Origin: Nocardioides albus
Lineage (GTDB): Bacteria > Actinomycetota > Actinomycetes > Propionibacteriales > Nocardioidaceae
DNA: 64,000 nt
Direction: 5' to 3'
Assembly (NCBI RefSeq): GCF_014648255.1
Contig: NZ_BMQT01000004.1
Location: 248,001-312,000 of the forward strand
Positions 9,301-16,345 of this stretch are shown one piece after another. The position numbers were made by a program, and so were the translations under genes. Position 1 is the first letter of the stretch; each line of letters opens with the position of its first letter. A model generated the notes under the pieces. It did no database searches. It was given only the letters and a program-made list of their open reading frames with translations, and was not told the DNA's origin.

Positions 9301-9747
9301 GTGTTGATCGACAGTAACCCCGCCGACATGATCAAGGTGACGCCGTCGGATATGAGGCGTGCCGCTGAGGCGTGGGACGAGGCGAGCGATCAGGTCAAAA
9401 ACGCGAATCCTACGGACCGAGTGCCGGAGGTGGCGACGGCCATGCCTGGTAGTGCTGCGGCCGGTCAGGTGGCCAAACTTTCAAGCGAGTTTCACCGTCG
9501 GTTCAAGTCTTGGTGCGAAGGCGCAACTGAGCAGGCGGACGCGTTGCGGAACGCGACGGCAGAGTACGAGTCCGCTGATCAACTGGCTGCAGATGAGGGC
9601 AGAAGGCAAGAATCTGTTATCAGCCACGGGATGCAGGATGGCTCCTCAGGGGCCATGGTAAATCGGGGACCAGCGGTCCTCGATCCGGGTGATTCGCCCA
9701 GCGCCCGCATGTCGTATCTCGACAAGCGGATGGGTGGTGATCTCTGA
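9301..9747 (+). CDS. EspC-like (DUF2580-type) type VII secretion-associated helical protein
   Basis: The 148-residue protein starts at GTG; an internal ATG giving 'MIKVTPSDMRRAAEAW' is an alternative. The pattern 'VTPSDMRRAAEAWDEAS', 'AMPGSAAAGQV', 'FKSWCEGATEQADALRNATAEYESADQLAA' fits EspC/DUF2580-type ESX-associated proteins: a helical hairpin with a Trp and a terminal 'Y-x-x-x-D' (YESAD), the general type VII export signal. A 45-residue disordered tail follows. Its stop overlaps the next start by one base (TGATG), so it is coupled to the large protein downstream, as is common for a small partner that guides a large substrate. The family call is inferred. Confidence 0.6.
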   Translation: MLIDSNPADMIKVTPSDMRRAAEAWDEASDQVKNANPTDRVPEVATAMPGSAAAGQVAKLSSEFHRRFKSWCEGATEQADALRNATAEYESADQLAADEGRRQESVISHGMQDGSSGAMVNRGPAVLDPGDSPSARMSYLDKRMGGDL

Positions 9748-11336
9748 TGGTCACCATCGCTGAAGTGCTGGCGTGGAAGCCGCGAGTGGTCGACAGTTTG
9801 GCCGAGCATTTCTACGACAAGCGCACGATTGTCGTTAGACTTCAGGACGAGATCAACGACGCCAAGCCTCCCGAGTCCTGGGTCGCGCCGTCGCGCGCAG
9901 TGGCCTTGAAGGCGTACGAAGAGAAGCGACTAGAACTCAACGACATCGCAGCTCAACTGTCTGATCTCGCTCTCGCTACGAAAGAGGCTGGCAAAGAGAT
10001 CAAGGGTGCGCAGGACGACTTGAACGCGGTCCTCGACGAAGCGTCCCGTGGGGACTACCAGGTGAACCAACAGACCGGCGAGGTCTTGCCGCCCAAACTT
10101 AAGAAGCCAGATCCAAACGTGCCGTCATATCATCTTGAGGCTGACCAGGGCCGCTACGAAGACGCACTCGAGGACCAAGACGCCCAGGTGAAGGAGTTCG
10201 TCGCACGCATCGAGAGAGCACTCGCGCGTGCTGATGCAGCCGACGTCGGCCTCGCCAGATCGATGGCGGATGTTGCCTCAGGAAAGACCGGTGGTGGCGA
10301 CGGGACCCTCTCTGCGGCCGCGGCAGCCCAACTTCCGCCTTCGCTCGACCAGATGAGTCCAGAGGAGATCGCTGAGAAGTTCGGGAGCGAGATTGCCATT
10401 GACACGATCATGACCTACCTCGAAGGAAGCATCCCAGTCTACAAGTTCCTCACCGCTGATTTCGAGGGTTCCGCGCAGTATCGGGTCATGCAGAACGGTG
10501 AGGTGAAGATGTCCCTCAAGATGGGAGCCGGGGTCGGGCTCGGAGTGGATGATGGGGTCGAAGCCAGCGCCGGTGTTGGAGGTTTCACCGACTTCGAGAT
10601 CACGTTCAAGTCCAAGGAGGAAGCCGAACTGTTCTTGGCGGGCCTCGACGACGCGGCGAAGGACGTGAGCTGGATCTCGGGACGACCGATGCCCACCGGT
10701 CTCGCAGAATACGTCAACGAGCAGGACGTAACTAGCAAGAGGGTCGGCGTTTACGTGAAAGCCGATATCGGATTCGAGACTCCGTATGTTGACACTCATA
10801 CCGGTGCCCGCGCCGAAGGCTGGTATGACGAGGAAAAGCGGGAGTACGGGATCAGGGTTGAGGGGTCGTTGGGGGTGAATGGTGGTATTCCGGAAGCAGG
10901 GACGAAGGCAGGCGGTGCGTTCGACTTCTCAGGCGAGGTCAAGACCAACACGCGCGGTGTGGCTCAGGAAGTATCGCTCTCAGGCGCGTTGACCGGCGAG
11001 ATTGCGAACAAGAAGCTCGGCCTCGATATTCCCGGCCTAGGATCTGGTGGGGGCGGGGACGTCGAACTCAAGATGAATCGCGACAATGTCAAGTGGAACG
11101 AGATGGAGGAAGCTCTGAAATCAGGGGACATGTCCCGTGCTGCGGATATCGCCATGGATCACGGACAGGTGGTTGTGCGGGCGACCACTGTCACGGAAGC
11201 GGACCAGGATGCCGGACGAGTCGAAGGCGGCGTCAAGCAAACGGCAACGCAGCACACGCTGGTTCGTCCGCCAAACATGACGGAGTTCGTCGGTGTCGAA
11301 CCGGAAACTCGACCAGCCGGAGCCGGCAGGAGTTGA
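9747..11336 (+). CDS. Large two-part protein downstream of the EspC-like gene (unknown; type VII substrate candidate)
   Basis: The 529-residue protein has a helical N-terminal half (residues 1-220, coiled-coil-like heptads at 20-100 and 130-175) and a C-terminal half dominated by beta-rich, glycine-rich segments ('MGAGVGLGVDDGVEASAGVGG', 'VEGSLGVNGGIPEAG'). The rhythm suggests a beta-solenoid or barrel-like repeat. There are no signal peptide, transmembrane helix or recognised enzymatic motif. It is translationally coupled to the EspC-like gene before it and followed four bases later by the next gene. By analogy with LXG-type proteins, the helical half could be the export module and the beta half the cargo. 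Confidence 0.6.
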   Translation: MVTIAEVLAWKPRVVDSLAEHFYDKRTIVVRLQDEINDAKPPESWVAPSRAVALKAYEEKRLELNDIAAQLSDLALATKEAGKEIKGAQDDLNAVLDEASRGDYQVNQQTGEVLPPKLKKPDPNVPSYHLEADQGRYEDALEDQDAQVKEFVARIERALARADAADVGLARSMADVASGKTGGGDGTLSAAAAAQLPPSLDQMSPEEIAEKFGSEIAIDTIMTYLEGSIPVYKFLTADFEGSAQYRVMQNGEVKMSLKMGAGVGLGVDDGVEASAGVGGFTDFEITFKSKEEAELFLAGLDDAAKDVSWISGRPMPTGLAEYVNEQDVTSKRVGVYVKADIGFETPYVDTHTGARAEGWYDEEKREYGIRVEGSLGVNGGIPEAGTKAGGAFDFSGEVKTNTRGVAQEVSLSGALTGEIANKKLGLDIPGLGSGGGGDVELKMNRDNVKWNEMEEALKSGDMSRAADIAMDHGQVVVRATTVTEADQDAGRVEGGVKQTATQHTLVRPPNMTEFVGVEPETRPAGAGRS

Positions 11337-11340
11337 CGAC

Positions 11341-11829
11341 GTGACAGCTGGGCATGCCGCAGGCGAGGTTTCGTCACTGGCAACGAGGTTGGTCGATCTA
11401 GGGCGGATGGCGTTGGAAGCTCCTGCCTGGTCGCCAACTCATACAGTAGGAACCCATGGCGAAATGTGGCAGTGGATCGGAGATGGGAACAGTCTGGTAA
11501 GCCTCATCGTCGCTGTTCGGCCGGGAGAGCAGGAGTCAGTCGGTGGGCTGCGCAACCGCCTACTCGCTGAGGTAGATCGGGTCAGGGCCCGGTTACGGCC
11601 TACCGCCGCTGGGGAACTCATTCGGCCCGAGATGGTTGGCGTGCGCGGGGCGTTCGCAGCATTCAGCATGTCTGTGGGCGGGACCCGTGAGGGATTGGAG
11701 TTGCATAACGATCTGCTGATCGCAACCGACCGCGTTGACATGTACCTCGTACACGCTGCGGTCCCAGGCACCGCGACTGGTCGTCGGCTAGCCTCGTCGC
11801 TGTTGTCTAGCGTACGGCTGTTCGGATAG
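11341..11829 (+). CDS. 162-residue protein, possibly PsbP/LpqN-like fold without signal peptide
   Basis: The GTG start is chosen because AGGAG lies eight bases upstream, overlapping the end of the preceding gene; a GTG 48 bases earlier is in frame but has no such site. It is an alpha/beta protein with no export signal ('WSPTHTVGTHGEMWQWIGDGNSLVSL' and a final 'GRRLASSLLSSVRLFG' helix). The closing helix and overall length resemble the globular part of the lipoprotein at 6882-7484. If that holds, it could be a cytoplasmic chaperone or immunity-like partner of the large protein upstream. The function is inferred from position only. Confidence 0.6.
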   Translation: MTAGHAAGEVSSLATRLVDLGRMALEAPAWSPTHTVGTHGEMWQWIGDGNSLVSLIVAVRPGEQESVGGLRNRLLAEVDRVRARLRPTAAGELIRPEMVGVRGAFAAFSMSVGGTREGLELHNDLLIATDRVDMYLVHAAVPGTATGRRLASSLLSSVRLFG

Positions 11830-11838
11830 GAGACTCGA

Positions 11839-12207
11839 GTGTTCAAGTGGGTTCTGATCGGTGTTGGCTCTCTAGTCGCTCTGGTTGCCATTTTTTTCGG
11901 AGTTGTGTGGTTTATCTTCGTCCGTGGCGGCGATGATGTAAGTGCTCTTACTGAGGAAGGAAGCGCCGAGGTTCTCGAACTAACAGATGCGGGCAGTTCA
12001 TACATCGTTGTCTATCGATACGACTATGATGGGAAAACTTTCTATGGAAAGAAGAGCATCTACAGTACGAGTATGAGTCGCGGAGATTCGTACGGGATTT
12101 GCGTGAATCCTAGTGATCCGTCTCAACACACGGAGATGAATCCTGGATGTCCTCCAGAAGGGTCTAGCGGCCTCTTTGAGGGGCAAAAGGAGAAGCCGAG
12201 CCTTTGA
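11839..12207 (+). CDS. Small single-pass membrane protein (DUF3592-like)
   Basis: A 122-residue protein with one strong N-terminal transmembrane helix ('VLIGVGSLVALVAIFFGVVWF'). The extracytoplasmic domain has two Cys (in 'GICVNP' and 'PGCPPEG') and beta-strand pattern 'YIVVYRYDYDGKTFYGK'. That pattern recalls DUF3592-type small membrane proteins. It starts at GTG nine bases after the previous stop, with GGAGA in the gap, so it is the last gene of this operon. Base composition is noticeably less GC-rich than its neighbours, which fits recent acquisition. Confidence 0.65.
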   Translation: MFKWVLIGVGSLVALVAIFFGVVWFIFVRGGDDVSALTEEGSAEVLELTDAGSSYIVVYRYDYDGKTFYGKKSIYSTSMSRGDSYGICVNPSDPSQHTEMNPGCPPEGSSGLFEGQKEKPSL

Positions 12208-12382
12208 TACGATCGCGGCTATCGCCCGAGGTTGAGTGCGGCAATAGGGCTGGTGGTGGTGACGATCGGAAGACGCGGTTCGCGCGAGTCCTTTGCTTCT
12301 TCTTCATCCCGAGAGCCCATTCGCTTCCGCTCAGTTGAAACGAAGCTAGAGACCTTCCAGAACTTCGGTTGTCGTCAAGGAC

Positions 12383-12694
12383 CTATTCATCAACCTCGGC
12401 GTTGAATCTCACCGTGGTTCCATCGAGTTCCTTGATGGTGACCTTGACGATGACTTGGTTGCCTCCGGTGGTCAAGGTGCACCGCGTGGTCGTGCCTTCT
12501 TTGGCCTTGAGGTCATCCGGGCAGTCGACCTTGTCGGGCTTCTGGTCGCCCTGCTCCTCCCACAAGGTGGAGAGTCGTTGCTCGAGTCCCACATCGTCCA
12601 ATGTAGAGCGGGTGTTGTCCGAGGCGGAACATGCTGTGGCGGCGATCAGTGCCGCGCACGAGATAGCGCACGAGATAGCGCGTTTGGCTGCCAT
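12383..12694 (-). CDS. DUF4333 lipoprotein (single domain)
   Basis: The 103-residue protein has a signal peptide and lipobox 'ATAC', followed by one DUF4333 domain of about 80 residues. The two conserved Cys sit in 'VDCPDDL' and 'TRCTLTTGG' and presumably form a disulfide outside the membrane. The end 'VRFNAEVDE' is typical. It is the one-domain relative of two double-domain proteins encoded within 4 kb. The signal peptide carries a short in-frame tandem duplication. Biochemical function of the family is unknown. Confidence 0.85.
   Translation of the reverse strand: MAAKRAISCAISCAALIAATACSASDNTRSTLDDVGLEQRLSTLWEEQGDQKPDKVDCPDDLKAKEGTTTRCTLTTGGNQVIVKVTIKELDGTTVRFNAEVDE
12654..12677. repeat. 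12-base tandem duplication inside a signal-peptide region
   Basis: GCGCACGAGATA occurs twice head to tail and on the minus strand encodes the repeated 'ISCA' of the DUF4333 lipoprotein signal peptide. It keeps frame and looks like a slippage product. Confidence 0.7.
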
Positions 12695-12782
12695 GCCTTC
12701 ATGTAATCACGTCAGCGGCGGTGGGTGGCCGCATTCGTATCGGCCACAGCCAAGTCCATAGCCGCCGGGCAGGAACTGCTGA

Positions 12783-13052
12783 CGGTCGTGCGGGTGCAGG
12801 CGCTGGGGCTGGGGACGCAGCGCGGCCCGGGGCGGCGCTGCTGGCCGCGGAGCAACCGGCGCTGCCGGTGGCCGCGGCGGCAAGAAGCGTGACCAGAACG
12901 GCAGCCGGAACCAAGGGGGGAAAGCCGACTACACCGACGACTGGACTGAGACTGCTAGCGACGTCCTGGGTTCCAACGCCTCCTCGGCTGGACTCCCAAT
13001 GAGGCGGAGGGCGGGCGCCGCTGAGGCTGTGGCCAGCCCCGGTTTCCCTTAA
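12783..13052 (+). pseudogene. Decayed copy of the Gly/Ala/Arg-rich protein tail
   Basis: In one frame this stretch reads 'GGRGGKKRDQNG', then 'ADYTDDWTETASDVLGSNAS' and a stop. The intact protein ending at 8963 has 'RGGKKDDPRNG' and 'ADYTEDWTETASDVLDPNAS'. Just upstream, 'RAGAGAGAG' from the same low-complexity region appears in another frame, so a frameshift separates the two parts. No start codon or N-terminal region is present. It is therefore a 3' remnant of a duplicated gene, the downstream end of a tandem duplication whose other genes have been replaced or lost. Confidence 0.7.
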
Positions 13053-13083
13053 CCAGCGGAACGCGTACGAAGTGACGCGTCGA

Positions 13084-13106
13084 CTGACAGGAAGTCTTCC
13101 TGTCAG
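13084..13106. promoter_or_regulatory. Perfect 11-base-arm palindrome upstream of small ORF
   Basis: CTGACAGGAAG, one central T, then CTTCCTGTCAG. No T-tract follows, so an operator is more likely than a terminator. It lies 41 bases before a small ORF with a good ribosome-binding site. Confidence 0.45.
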
Positions 13107-13147
13107 GTATACAAGTGACGTTCAGTGCCTACTCGGAGGGCGGCATC

Positions 13148-13318
13148 ATGGGGCTTGGTCCGGAGGGTCAAGAGCGACTGCTGTTGTTGCAAGACAGCCA
13201 AGGCGACACGTACTTTCAAGATGTCCCGCCGCAAGAGAGGAAGCACCCGGAGAACAGGGTCAGCGTGACTCTCGACGCCGCAGTTCGTTTCACCGGAATC
13301 CGAATCGATGACTCGTAA
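13148..13318 (+). CDS. Hypothetical small protein
   Basis: The 56-residue frame starts at ATG with GGAGGG six bases upstream. The translation is charged and soluble ('ERLLLLQDSQGDTYFQDVPPQERKHPENRV'), with no motif. The clean ribosome-binding site and the palindrome upstream favour a real gene. The short length, and the decayed sequence just before it, leave open that it is a fragment of a larger lost gene. Confidence 0.35.
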   Translation: MGLGPEGQERLLLLQDSQGDTYFQDVPPQERKHPENRVSVTLDAAVRFTGIRIDDS

Positions 13319-13472
13319 GTATGCGGGTTTCCAGTGGGACGCTCGCGGACGCGTTTCGGCAGGAGTACCTGGCCGACGATCTCGGGGCTGGACGGTCGAG
13401 ACCTCACGAACGGATCGAAGTGGTAGCCCCCATCGACTCAGGTCGCACGGCGTCCGATCCACCAGGTCGTTC

Positions 13473-14018
13473 ATGCATCTCGGGAGCCTGGCAGTTGGGG
13501 CGGTGTTGCTTGCGGCCTGCGGTGAGGACCCGGACGCCAACCCGTCTGCAGGATATTCCGCCGCTGCTGTTGAAGGCGACTTGTGTGCCGTTACCGAAGC
13601 AGCGGCAAAGTCATCGAACCCTGGTCCGTGGACTCTCCGGGCTCCCACCCCGTCGGAGAACAAATCACCATATCTGGTGCGGACGGGCTGCACTCTGGTC
13701 GCTGAGACACCAGACGGCTTGCTTAACATCAAGACAGAGGTGTCGTCATTCGGTGCTGCCGACGCCGTGGGTGCCTCAGATGCCGCCGAGGATGCCGGTG
13801 CGGACCGATGCGCATCAGCGGGAAATGCGGGAGGAGAATCGTCCTGCCGCGTTGCCGAGACAGATCCGGGGCCGCTGGTCCGGGTGATCCAGCACGAGAC
13901 CGGATCGACAATGGTGACGGACGTGACCGTCTGGGCAGTGTCGCCGGCCAACCGTGACCACGTCACCGAAGTAGTCGAGACCCTCGGTCCAGAACTCACC
14001 AAGCTGGTCAAGGAATGA
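13473..14018 (+). CDS. Putative lipoprotein of unknown family
   Basis: About 181 residues with lipobox 'LAAC' right after 'LAVGAVL', then an Asp/Pro/Ser-rich linker and a domain with three more Cys ('DLCAV', 'TGCTL', 'SSCRV'). The domain resembles DUF3558-like actinobacterial lipoproteins in size and Cys spacing, but I cannot confirm it. The ATG gives almost no charged n-region. The frame is open upstream to an ATG at 13308, where 'RSHGVRSTRS' would supply the charges, so the start is uncertain. It lies between the small ORF and a double-DUF4333 lipoprotein on the same strand. Confidence 0.6.
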   Translation: MHLGSLAVGAVLLAACGEDPDANPSAGYSAAAVEGDLCAVTEAAAKSSNPGPWTLRAPTPSENKSPYLVRTGCTLVAETPDGLLNIKTEVSSFGAADAVGASDAAEDAGADRCASAGNAGGESSCRVAETDPGPLVRVIQHETGSTMVTDVTVWAVSPANRDHVTEVVETLGPELTKLVKE

Positions 14019-14121
14019 CGTCCCTGCCTGCCCCTGTATGACTTGAGTCCCAGGCCTGGTGTTGCGTGGGCAAGGTGGTCTGAGCTGCAGGGCGACAAAC
14101 AATCGGACCAAAGGGGGCCGG

Positions 14122-14670
14122 ATGCCCAAGATCAAGCTGTCGACTGCCGTTGTAGTGAGCGTGTTTACGGTGCTTACTGCGTGCGGTGAGGCCGATGCGC
14201 CGAGCAAGACGCTTCCAGAGAAGGATGTCGAAGCGTATGCATCATCAGCGCTTGAGAAGGAGATCGGAATCAAGGTCGACAGGATCGACTGCCCCGATGC
14301 TATTCGTCTCGAAGATGGTGAGGAGATGCGTTGCACCCTCACGCATGAGAACGACAGCACGGGTATGACTGTGACCGTCTCTGATGTCGACGGCGCTGAC
14401 TTCCATCTCGACGTGGAGGTCGATGAGAAGGGCACCACCGTCACCCAAGACGACTTGGAAACGGCCATCGCAGGCAAGCTCGAAGAGCGCACTGGCGATC
14501 GCCCGGCAGACGTTGCCTGCCCTGGAGCCATCCAGCCCAGCGAGGGGGTTACGGTCGAGTGCGTTCTCACCGCGGCCGGCGGGGAGCGCTATGGGGCGGT
14601 CATCACCGTGACGGGGAACGCCGGCACGACCTTCGACTTCGGTATCAAGGTGGACCGCGAGCCGATGTAG
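14122..14670 (+). CDS. Lipoprotein with two DUF4333 domains
   Basis: The 182-residue protein has a lipoprotein signal ('VVVSVFTVLTAC') and two successive DUF4333 domains. The Cys pairs are 'IDCPDAI'/'MRCTLTHE' in the first and 'VACPGAI'/'VECVLTAA' in the second. The ATG follows AGGGGG at good spacing. It is exported and anchored, of unknown function. Its end is convergent with the frameshifted paralogue gene on the other strand, 20 bases away. Confidence 0.85.
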   Translation: MPKIKLSTAVVVSVFTVLTACGEADAPSKTLPEKDVEAYASSALEKEIGIKVDRIDCPDAIRLEDGEEMRCTLTHENDSTGMTVTVSDVDGADFHLDVEVDEKGTTVTQDDLETAIAGKLEERTGDRPADVACPGAIQPSEGVTVECVLTAAGGERYGAVITVTGNAGTTFDFGIKVDREPM

Positions 14671-14690
14671 TGTCCGCGCAGTGTCGCCAG

Positions 14691-15184
14691 TCAGCGTGCG
14701 AAGAGCTTGCCGAGGAAGACCTTGTGGGTCCAGCCATGAGACTGGAGCCAGCCGAAGAGAGGGTCTTTGATCCGGCTGGTCTCGGAGGAGTATATGACTG
14801 GATCGAGTCTCGTCTCGCCGTCGTTGCCGCCGGTCGAGGAGCGATTGAGGCCGCCGAACTGGGAGCTCCATGACTTCGCGATGCGATTGCCGGCGTGCCA
14901 CCCATCTCGCCGCCGAGCTTAAAGCAGTCGTCGGTGAACTCTGCCTTCCACTCAGACGACTTGCGGAGTTCGGTGTAGACGAACGAGCCATTGCGCTCGT
15001 CGAGGGTGACGTTGAGGCGGTAGGACTCGTCGGCGTGAGTGGCCTGCGTCGGGTAGAGGCTGGTCACCTTGGCGATGTCCCACCAATCGATGATCTGATT
15101 GCCCTTGGCGTAGTAGCTGAAGGGCTGCCCCGGGACGTTCAGGGTCACGATCTCGGGCAGCATCTGCGCGAGCGGCGTGGGCAT
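14691..15184 (-). pseudogene. Frameshifted paralogue of the neighbouring 181-residue membrane-protein gene
   Basis: Translation from the ATG (AGGTGG just upstream, inside the previous stop region) gives a sensible protein for about 90 residues ('QIIDWWDIAKVTSLYPTQAT', 'RLNVTLDERNGSFVYTELR'). The frame then turns into Ser/Ala/Pro-rich nonsense. A different frame takes over near 14880-14930 and reads 'RLDPVIYSSETSRIKDPLFG', then 'WLQSHGWTHKVFLGKLFAR' and a stop at 14691. This matches 'AEVYSYTYSTEESRRVIQSA' in the intact paralogue upstream. The gene thus carries one frameshift, or the assembly has one indel. It lacks the C-terminal membrane helix of its neighbour. Confidence 0.65.
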
Positions 15185-15193
15185 GTCATCCAC

Positions 15194-15739
15194 CTAACTG
15201 GCTAGGCGAAGGATTCCGACGGTGATGAGTGCGGCCACGGCGCCGAGGGAGCCGATGATGGCGAAGACAAGGCCGACGATGGCGGCCGCGGGCCATTCTT
15301 CCTTCATGCCGAGCGATCGCGCGGCGGACTGGATGACCCGCCGACTCTCCTCGGTGCTGTACGTGTAGCTGTAGACCTCGGCGGGTATCAGATCGTCGTC
15401 GAGCGCGTAGGCCTTGCCGAAGCCGATGGATATGTTCCGGCCGTATGTTCGTTTGTAGGTGTAATGCGCGGTCGGGACGCCGACGTTCCAGCTGATGGTG
15501 CAGAGATCATCGGTGATCGAATAGGTGCCTGAGTCGGTGACTGTGATGTGGTGGACGTACGACTTGGTGAGCCCCGAGCGGCCAAGGAGGTCCCACCATT
15601 GGGCGTTGGCGATATCGACCTTGAAGTCGAAGCCTTTCGCGGTCGGCTCCACGATGTAGGGCGAGCCTTCCGTCGATCGACAGAGAAGTTCGTAGAGGGG
15701 TACGGCATCGGGCGGGATGCCGTATGGCGGCAGTGTCAT
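15194..15739 (-). CDS. Membrane-anchored hypothetical protein
   Basis: The 181-residue protein has a soluble N-terminal domain of about 140 residues ('DIANAQWWDLLGRSGLTKSY', 'SITDDLCTISWNVG') and a single C-terminal transmembrane helix ('AAAIVGLVFAIIGSLGAVAALITVGIL'). It starts four bases after the DUF4333 lipoprotein stop and is followed directly by a frameshifted paralogue, so the three form a minus-strand operon. The WW-D-L and E-S-R motifs are shared with the paralogue. No known domain is recognised. An extracytoplasmic domain is not implied, since there is no signal peptide. Confidence 0.65.
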   Translation of the reverse strand: MTLPPYGIPPDAVPLYELLCRSTEGSPYIVEPTAKGFDFKVDIANAQWWDLLGRSGLTKSYVHHITVTDSGTYSITDDLCTISWNVGVPTAHYTYKRTYGRNISIGFGKAYALDDDLIPAEVYSYTYSTEESRRVIQSAARSLGMKEEWPAAAIVGLVFAIIGSLGAVAALITVGILRLAS

Positions 15740-15743
15740 CGGC

Positions 15744-16307
15744 TCAGCTCTCGTCGACCTCGATGTGGAAGTTCACCGTCGATCCTTCAATCTCGGTCAC
15801 CTCGACGGCGACGCCCAGCTGGTCGGCGCCCGCGGTGAGCGTGCATCTCATGGTTTGACCGACCTCGCCCACGAGGTCGCCCGGGCAGTCGATCGCGTCG
15901 GGCTTCTGACCGACCTCTTCTTCGAGCATGGTGGAGATTCGCTCTTCGAGTTGGATCTCGTCGACTGTCGCCCCTGACGTGCTCGCGTCCTCGGTGGCAT
16001 CAGCGACGTCGTAACGGAATCTGAGGTCGGAACCGTCGACCTCGGTGACGGTCAGCGTGACCGGGATGTCGTTGCTGCCGTCCTCGATCACGCACTTCAT
16101 GGTGGCGTCCTTCTTGCCCTCGAGATCGTCGGGGCAGTCGACCTTGTCGGGCTTCGTTCCCGTCTGGTCCTCGAGCGCTTTCGACAACTTTCTCTCGACG
16201 TCTTCCTCGTCCATGGACCCGCCGATGTGAAAGGAGGCAGAACATGCTGTGGCGGCCATGAGTGCCGCGCCCGCTAATGCGCCCGAGATGACGTGTTTGG
16301 CTGTCAT
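15744..16307 (-). CDS. Lipoprotein with two DUF4333 domains
   Basis: The 187-residue protein starts at the ATG giving 'MTAKHVISGALAG' (lipobox 'ATAC'). Two DUF4333 domains follow, with Cys pairs 'VDCPDDL'/'MKCVIEDG' and 'IDCPGDL'/'MRCTLTAG'. The signal peptide and first domain closely match the single-domain protein at 12383-12694 ('KPDKVDCPDDL' is identical). It leads an operon with the two paralogous membrane-protein genes. Confidence 0.85.
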   Translation of the reverse strand: MTAKHVISGALAGAALMAATACSASFHIGGSMDEEDVERKLSKALEDQTGTKPDKVDCPDDLEGKKDATMKCVIEDGSNDIPVTLTVTEVDGSDLRFRYDVADATEDASTSGATVDEIQLEERISTMLEEEVGQKPDAIDCPGDLVGEVGQTMRCTLTAGADQLGVAVEVTEIEGSTVNFHIEVDES

Positions 16308-16345
16308 GGCCTCATATAACCATGGTATGCACGAGCGTCGATTGT

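Noticed and set aside
13103..14098. 331-codon minus-strand frame across the lipoprotein gene
   Set aside because: The plus-strand frame has a lipobox and Cys-containing domain; this one has neither signal nor domain.
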